In this document: piece after piece, positions 58,301 through 64,000 of the stretch
Layout of the letters: each line of letters starts with the position of its first letter
Numbering within the stretch: the first letter of the stretch is position 1
NCBI RefSeq assembly: GCF_963662255.1
Contig: NC_085068.1
Coordinates: 4,588,001-4,652,000, forward strand
Direction of reading: 5' to 3'
DNA length: 64,000 nt
Origin: Cinclus cinclus
Taxonomy: Eukaryota > Chordata > Aves > Passeriformes > Cinclidae
Notes under the pieces: generated by a model
The model's database searches: none
Told to the model about the DNA's origin: nothing
What the model saw: the letters and a program-made list of their open reading frames with translations, nothing else
Position numbers and translations under genes: made by a program

Positions 58301-59861
58301 TGATTGGATCGCATCGCCGGTGTGTTGTTGTTCGTGGCAAACCGATTTAGAGGGATTAATTAGTGGTTTTATTCCGTCCAGCTTGTATTTTACTGTTTTG
58401 GTAGTGGGGGTGTGAATTCCATTTACCCAGCTGAGCTTCCTGGTGGCTGTGGGGATGTAGGAAGTGAAGTGACCTGTGTGGCCAGGGATTTTCTGAAATG
58501 CTGTGCCGAGGTACCTTTTGGGATAATCTCAGCCACCCTCTGCCATACGCCGTAGCCAGGCTACTGAAGCTCCTACTTTTATAAAAATCTGCTGAAAGGG
58601 CAGAAGGAGGATGCCAGCCTCCATCCTCCCTGTGGAGCAGGGGCATCAGGAATGCAGATGGTGACACGTTGTACAGGGCATGCATGTGGAAATACAGGCT
58701 GCCAGCCAGGAAAGCAGGTAAAGCCCTTTGGCTGCTCGTGCTCACACTGATTTCTGTGTGCTTGTTCAGTGTTTGGTTTCGTTTCCTCTCCAGGACACTT
58801 CTGGGGAGATGCATGTTTCTGCAGCGTGTCCTGGCAAGGGACAGGGGGGTGTGTTCTCTAAGGTTGGGGCTTTTTTCATTTTCCTCAGTGGTTTTCTAAT
58901 CTGTTTAGTGACAAAAAAACTCCCCTTTGTGTTCCTTTACTAGCAGCATGCTGGAAAACAGTTGGTACCCTGTAAAGGTGCCAAAGAAACGCGCTGCGTT
59001 TCTTCCCCAAAGCCTGCGTGTCTCTGCTTAACAACTCTGCTTGCATGTGCTTTGGAGTTGTGGGGTCCCTGTGAAGGGGAAAGGAGCGGCCACACCCTCA
59101 TCTGGATGGGAGAGTGGTACCTGCAGTGACTGCTGAAGTTGTTGGAGGGTTTGGTCCATCTTCCTGCTTTCTAAGCCGGGAAATTTGGCTCAGTGTGCTG
59201 ATGACTAGGAGTTAGGAACAAGAACTCTTCTGCAGCAAGGTGTGACTCCATGGCCTTGTGGTTGTGGATGAGTCTTTGTCTTTCCCCATGAATTTAATAA
59301 GCTGTTATTAAAGTTGTGATATATCTAGCCCTGTACCACTGGTGGTGTAACAAAAGCCAATTAGTTAAGTGTAAAATTGTATCCAAAGAGTGTGTTATCT
59401 GTCATGCTTAGGAAGGAAAAGGGGGCGAGCGCTTGATCTCCACAAAACCCACCAAGTAAATTCACTCTGCTTTGTGTTTCCTCCCTAAGTTTTGTACTAT
59501 TGTTTATATGGTGCCATAAACGCTCTCCTACATCACTCTGTGTTTGTGCAGACAGGCCCAAGATATCTATAGTGAGCCGTATGCTTTTCCTCCAGGATTA
59601 TGAGACGACGTTCAGAAGGATGGGGTGAAAACAAGAATCTCTGAATAGTTCTGCTGTTGTGTGTCTCCTAAGTAGGAGGGCTGCCAAGCTGTTTGATTTA
59701 TGCAAATATATTAAAGGCATGCAGGAGGATGGGGAATAGAGTGGCAGCCTGCAAGTGCAGATTTGGTGTGCTGGTGGTGCTTGGGTGACAGGCATGGTGG
59801 GGTCTGCTTTGGTCTGGGAGGAAAAGCACGTGGTGGAATCATCAGGTCCCTTTGCTTGTGG

Positions 59862-60075
59862 AATCCCAGAATAGTTTATCTTGGAAGGGACCTTAAAGAT
59901 CATCCAGTTCCACCCCCTTGCCACAGGCAGGGACATCTTCCACTGTCCCAGAGTGCTCCAATCCCTGTCCAACCTGGCCTTGGACACTGCCAGGGGTCAT
60001 GGGGCAGCCACAGCTGCTCTGGGCAGCCTGTACCAGGGCCTCCCTGCCCTCACAGGTGAGAGAATTCCTTCCCTG
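59862..60075 (-). mobile_element. CR1 LINE 3' fragment
   Basis: A minus-strand copy inside the KAZN intron. The plus strand opens with TCCCAGAATAGTTTATCTTG. It runs through GAAGGGACCTTAAAGATCAT, CCTTGCCACAGGCAGGGACA, TGTCCAACCTGGCCTTGGAC, CACAGCTGCTCTGGGCAGCC and TCCCTGCCCTCACAGGTGAG. It ends in a degraded AGAATTCCTTCCC block. Confidence 0.95.
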
Positions 60076-62849
60076 AGGTGGGAAGGAGCTCCCTATCACA
60101 GTGCTGCAGGCAGCTGCTCCAGGTCTGTCCCGAGTTGTGTGGAAGGAGGTGAATGTGTGTCTGTGCCACGCTCAGTCGGTAATTAATACCGAGTTTGTCA
60201 GATGTGTTATTTGTGTAACTACAGTGGAGCTTGAGACAGCTGGAGGTAATAACTCTGCCCCTTTTGTGCACTCTGAGACTTTTCTCTGCTACAATGTGCT
60301 ATTTTTGCCATGGCAAGGTATGTTTCGAGGGCATCTTTTCCATAATTTTAATCAAAACTGGAATAATTCTGTGAAGAGGGAAAGCAGGATGGTGGGTGTG
60401 TGTAGGTAGGCAGGAATGGAACTTGTATATTGTTACAGTCCTTAGCGTGAGTGTTAATCATTCAAACCTCTCAGCCCTGACAGTCTCTTTTAACCAGTGA
60501 GTTTGCTGGGAGAAGTATTTTGGCTGCAGCCTCTGTCTAAACTTGGATGCAGATCAGCGTGGAAATCAATACTTCATGTCCCCAGCTCTTAGCACAGCAA
60601 TTACAGGCAGTGCTAGGTAACATCTCTGCAGCTGTGTGTCAGCACCCTCGTGTTGGAGTCCTTGTTTGAATTAGTATTGGTTGAATTGATTGTGAGTGAG
60701 AGATGTGCCCAGTGGTCTGGGGCGGGATGCTGGTAATGAGGGGGGATGCAGATGAGCATTGCTGTGGCAGGTCCATGCTTAGCTGTGACCCTGTCCATGC
60801 TGGCTGCACCTCTGGGCTTTTGGTTTCATGGCTTTACCCAACCTATACCTGTATTTTCAGTAGTTTGGTTAAAAGTAATATCTGTGTGGAAACTTGAAGT
60901 CTGGTGATGACTTGCCATGCTGCATCAGGTGTTTGGTCCGTTCAGCCTTGTGTCTTTGCTTTAGTCTCCTTCCCCATTAAATGGAAAACACCTTAATTAA
61001 TTAATGTTGGTGAAGTGCTTGAAGATGTAACACACAATCAATGGCTAAGTGTTATTAATAACACCTCGCTCAGCGCTTGGCTTATGTCACTTCTGATTTC
61101 AGAGCGGTGGTGGCACACTGTGAGCACTGCGTCCTGGCCTGTGGAAGTGAGGATTGATGGAGTTTGCAATGGATGCTGCCAAAATTCAGCTGGGAAGGGG
61201 GCAGGAGCTGCACCCTGCTCCTGGAATAAAGGGGTTGCTCCGTGCTGCGCTGTTATCTCGGGCACGTGCAGCATAAGAAAGATTTCAGTTGTATCTTGGT
61301 ATGTGGTGATGCCAACAGGCTAGGAGGACCTTTCTGCTCATGACAGTCTAAAGTAGAATTTTTTTCTTTTTCCCTTTGATCTCAGTATCCTTTCATAGCT
61401 ACAATGCAAAGACTTTGACTTTTGCCCAGAGGCAATCAGTTACCTCTGTGCTGTTGCTATTTTGTGAGTAATCATCTCCGACTGCTGAAAATGTACCATT
61501 TTCATCTCTTCAGAAATCTTCCCTGCTATTTGTTCTTCCAGAGCTGGAGAGCTGATACTGTAAAGAAGCCTGAGGAATTTGGACACTGCTGCCCAGTTGG
61601 GTATTGGAGCATATTTGTACCATGCTTATCACAAGATCAAGGTCTTGCTGTACTATCACTCTTCCTAATAATTTCCTACTGTGTTTCCCTTTGTCCTGCG
61701 TAGTTCAGGGAGCAACTCGTTTCATACTCTAAAACAATTGCCTGTGCTGGGAAATAAATCTGTACTTAGCAATGTTTCCATAGTTGATTTAGACACAGGG
61801 TACTGGCTGCTGATAATGCTCCAGGTCCCTGCTACATCTTAGTCTTTGAAGATGTTAATTTAAATATCTTTTCTGGAGCTTTCCTGTTCAAAAGCCTCAT
61901 CTGGTATGGTTAGCATAATATTTAGATTATCATTGCTTCAGCCTTTGTCCTGGGGAGTTATAATGAAGCTCCTAAGGATGAGTAAGCTCAAGTAAACTGA
62001 ATTTGAAGGAGGACTTAATCCAGGGCTTTTGACTTAGCAGTTTGAAATATAATCATGAAAATGGTGTTAGATTTGCAGGTGGGGAGAGGGACGTAGAAGT
62101 AAGTCCCAGTCTTAAATTGGAGAAGATTAGGTATAATTTTGTGGGCTATGTTCAGGCACTCTCCCACAGATGGTGGGGCTGGGTGTCATCCAAGAGGACA
62201 GTCTGTCCTCTCATTACTTACTCTTTTTCCTCCAGGTACATCAGTATATCTGGAATATTGGTGTTCTCTGTCCCTGGGGCTGAATAGGGAATTCTCTGAG
62301 ATGCCAAAAGAGGTTTTACAGCCTTGAGCAGGACCTCCTGGCCCAGCCTTGGGGTGCAAACACCTTTCCTTGAGTGGTCCCTACTCCTTTCTGTGCTTCA
62401 AGTGCATCACTGTACACCAGGCACTGAGCCACAGCACTAGCACAATGTAGAGCAGAACTTCAGCCTCCAGCTTGTTAAAATTCAATCCTCACAATTTCTC
62501 ATTGCCAGCAAAGCATGAGATCAGTGCTCTGGTCCTGATGCAGCTTCTGCAGAGCCCTGTGCTCATAGTGCAGCGTGCAGAGCAGGGCAGCAGCTACACA
62601 CAAAACCCCAGGGAATCACTCACCCAGAGGCCTCATTTTTCAGGATGCATCCCCACCCGTGGGATGCTGAAGGCTCATAGGGTTGTTTCTTGTTGCTTTG
62701 CAATCTCTTCCTGTTTTTCCTTTCTGTGTTGTTTTACTTGAGCTTTTATGGGTGATGTTTTGGATTTTGTGGAACCTCCAGCTAGATCATTTTGGTGTTT
62801 GGAAATGTGTCCTGTGGTAGCAGGAGTTGGGATGGGTTTAGTTTTTGTT

Positions 62850-62851
<2 letters not shown>

Positions 62852-62879
<28 letters not shown>
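62852..62879. repeat. Poly-T run (T28)
   Basis: Twenty-eight T residues occur within the KAZN intron. On the minus strand they produce the lysine run of a spurious 165-codon open frame. No attached retroelement is recognisable. Confidence 0.9.
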
Positions 62880-62882
<3 letters not shown>

Positions 62883-64000
62883 GAAAAAGAAGCAGTCTCA
62901 CCATAATAGGGAAGTGGAATAAATGCTTTTGAAAGCTTTGAAGCCTTTTCTGTAGTCAGTTTGTCTGCAGAGGTTGTAAAGGTGAGGAAAATCTCTTCCC
63001 CAGGTTTTCCTTCTGCACCCATGGCCCAGGGAGTTAATTGGAGGCTGGGAGGTGTGATGCTGAGGGTTTGGAGGTGTCTCCCCAGAAGAAGAGGCTGAGG
63101 TTGAGTGGTGGGGATGGGTTGTGACCTGAGGGGATCTGAGATAGCAGAGGCTCTCCGGGAGGATAACGTCACTGCAGAACAACTTTGCAGTTGTATTGAT
63201 CATGATTGAGTGTGACACTGGCTGGAGGCCGTGGCTCCCAGGGGTGTCACTATACCCCTCAGTCCAGCCCTAGCTTCCATAATCTGATAAATTGCTGATT
63301 CCTTTATCTTGTTAGTGCTCTCCTTGCCCAGATCCCTGCAAGGAACCTCTGGGATGGGGACAGAGCTGGCCACAGGTGATGCAGGCCAGCTGTTCCCACC
63401 TGGACTCACTGAGGGTGGCTTTTGAGTCAGGTTTCTGGTTTTCAGCTGGGCTTGATAAGTGATGTGTCTTTGTCTGAAAATTGCTGAACTGCAAAGACCT
63501 CTGCCTTGGAGTGCAGAAGATGAGCTGCAGCAGAGAAATGTTTTTGCACAGAGCAATTAGTGAGAAATGGGTTTTTGTCATGAGGATTTCTGACGCTTGG
63601 TGGGAGAGCTGCAGTGGGCAGGGCCATGTTTGCACAGAGAAATGGAAAAAGCTGTTTTGCTGATGCTTTTCAGATACATGATCAGCCACAGATTTTTAAG
63701 TATGTGAGGCTAAAATTTGCTTTTGGATCACTTGGACGATGGGAAAGGAGCAGAGATGCCTGCAGAAAAGTGAAGGGGAGTGTGGTGGCACCCTGGATCT
63801 CCTGTGTGCACCCAAGAGTCAGACTTTGGGAGAGCATCACCCTTACCACTGAAATGGAAGAGGGACTGAGTGATGTTCTGCTGCCATTTGGTCCAGGTCT
63901 GGGCTCATCACAGTCTTGGAGGATCATCCTTGTCCCAGTTGCTTCTGCAGATGTTTCTTTGAAAGGATCATCTCTTCTGAGGGCATCCGTAAATCCATTT

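Larger units (their letters stand above)
57154..64000 (+). other. KAZN: KAZN intron, 5' part
   Basis: From the GTGGGT donor to the window end I find no further kazrin exon. In particular nothing resembles the next coiled-coil segment (VLLREEVSRLQ in the human protein). The first 600 bp belong to the CpG island. The rest is ordinary sequence with two minus-strand CR1 pieces and a T28 run. A long first intron is typical of this gene in vertebrates. Open frames of up to 165 codons here show no recognisable domain. Confidence 0.75.

Noticed and set aside
62675..63172. 165-codon minus-strand frame with a lysine run
   Set aside because: The lysine run is the T28 homopolymer read backwards. The flanks show no recognisable domain.
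1..64000. Bacterial-type features, CRISPR arrays, tRNA or rRNA genes
   Set aside because: No regularly spaced direct repeats with spacers, no cloverleaf or rRNA sequence noticed, and the avian repeats and intron signals show a vertebrate nuclear locus.

Overview
The window looks like a bird nuclear genome, most likely a songbird. The evidence is about seventeen pieces of the avian CR1 LINE, in both orientations and mostly limited to the 3' end of the element, plus one LTR whose sequence I recall as common in passerine genomes. Base composition is moderate and gene density is very low. One sharp CpG island lies near the right end. I see no bacterial, phage, plasmid or CRISPR signal.

Positions 1-56,340 appear to be a gene desert upstream of a single gene. 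They hold CR1 fragments, the LTR (about 13.1-13.85 kb), homopolymer runs, a few microsatellites and long unique stretches without convincing exons. Three points stand out inside the desert. A CpG-rich patch at 41.2-41.6 kb carries a textbook RFX X-box and a CACGTG E-box. Paired TAATT(A/G)CAG motifs sit at 16.29 kb. A cluster of octamer motifs with a palindromic GTCTAGAC lies at 45.8-47.05 kb.

Positions 56,340-57,720 are a CpG island that contains the 5' end of KAZN (kazrin) on the + strand. The exon at 56,985-57,153 encodes the recognisable kazrin N-terminus, which begins MMDDNKQLALRIDG, the start of its coiled coil. It has a strong 3' splice site and a consensus phase-1 donor. About 420 bp upstream, an ATG-containing stretch ends in a consensus donor and would splice in frame onto this exon. 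It could be the first exon, or it could give a longer N-terminus. The short C-rich intron between the two and the G-rich tract just after the second donor form a strongly strand-skewed, G-quadruplex-prone promoter region.

Positions 57,154-64,000 are the start of the next KAZN intron, which runs off the window, with two minus-strand CR1 pieces and a T28 tract. The rest of the gene (remaining coiled coil, SAM domains) is not in the window. I found no clearly new biological system. The most useful leads are the KAZN 5' architecture and the upstream candidate regulatory patches.
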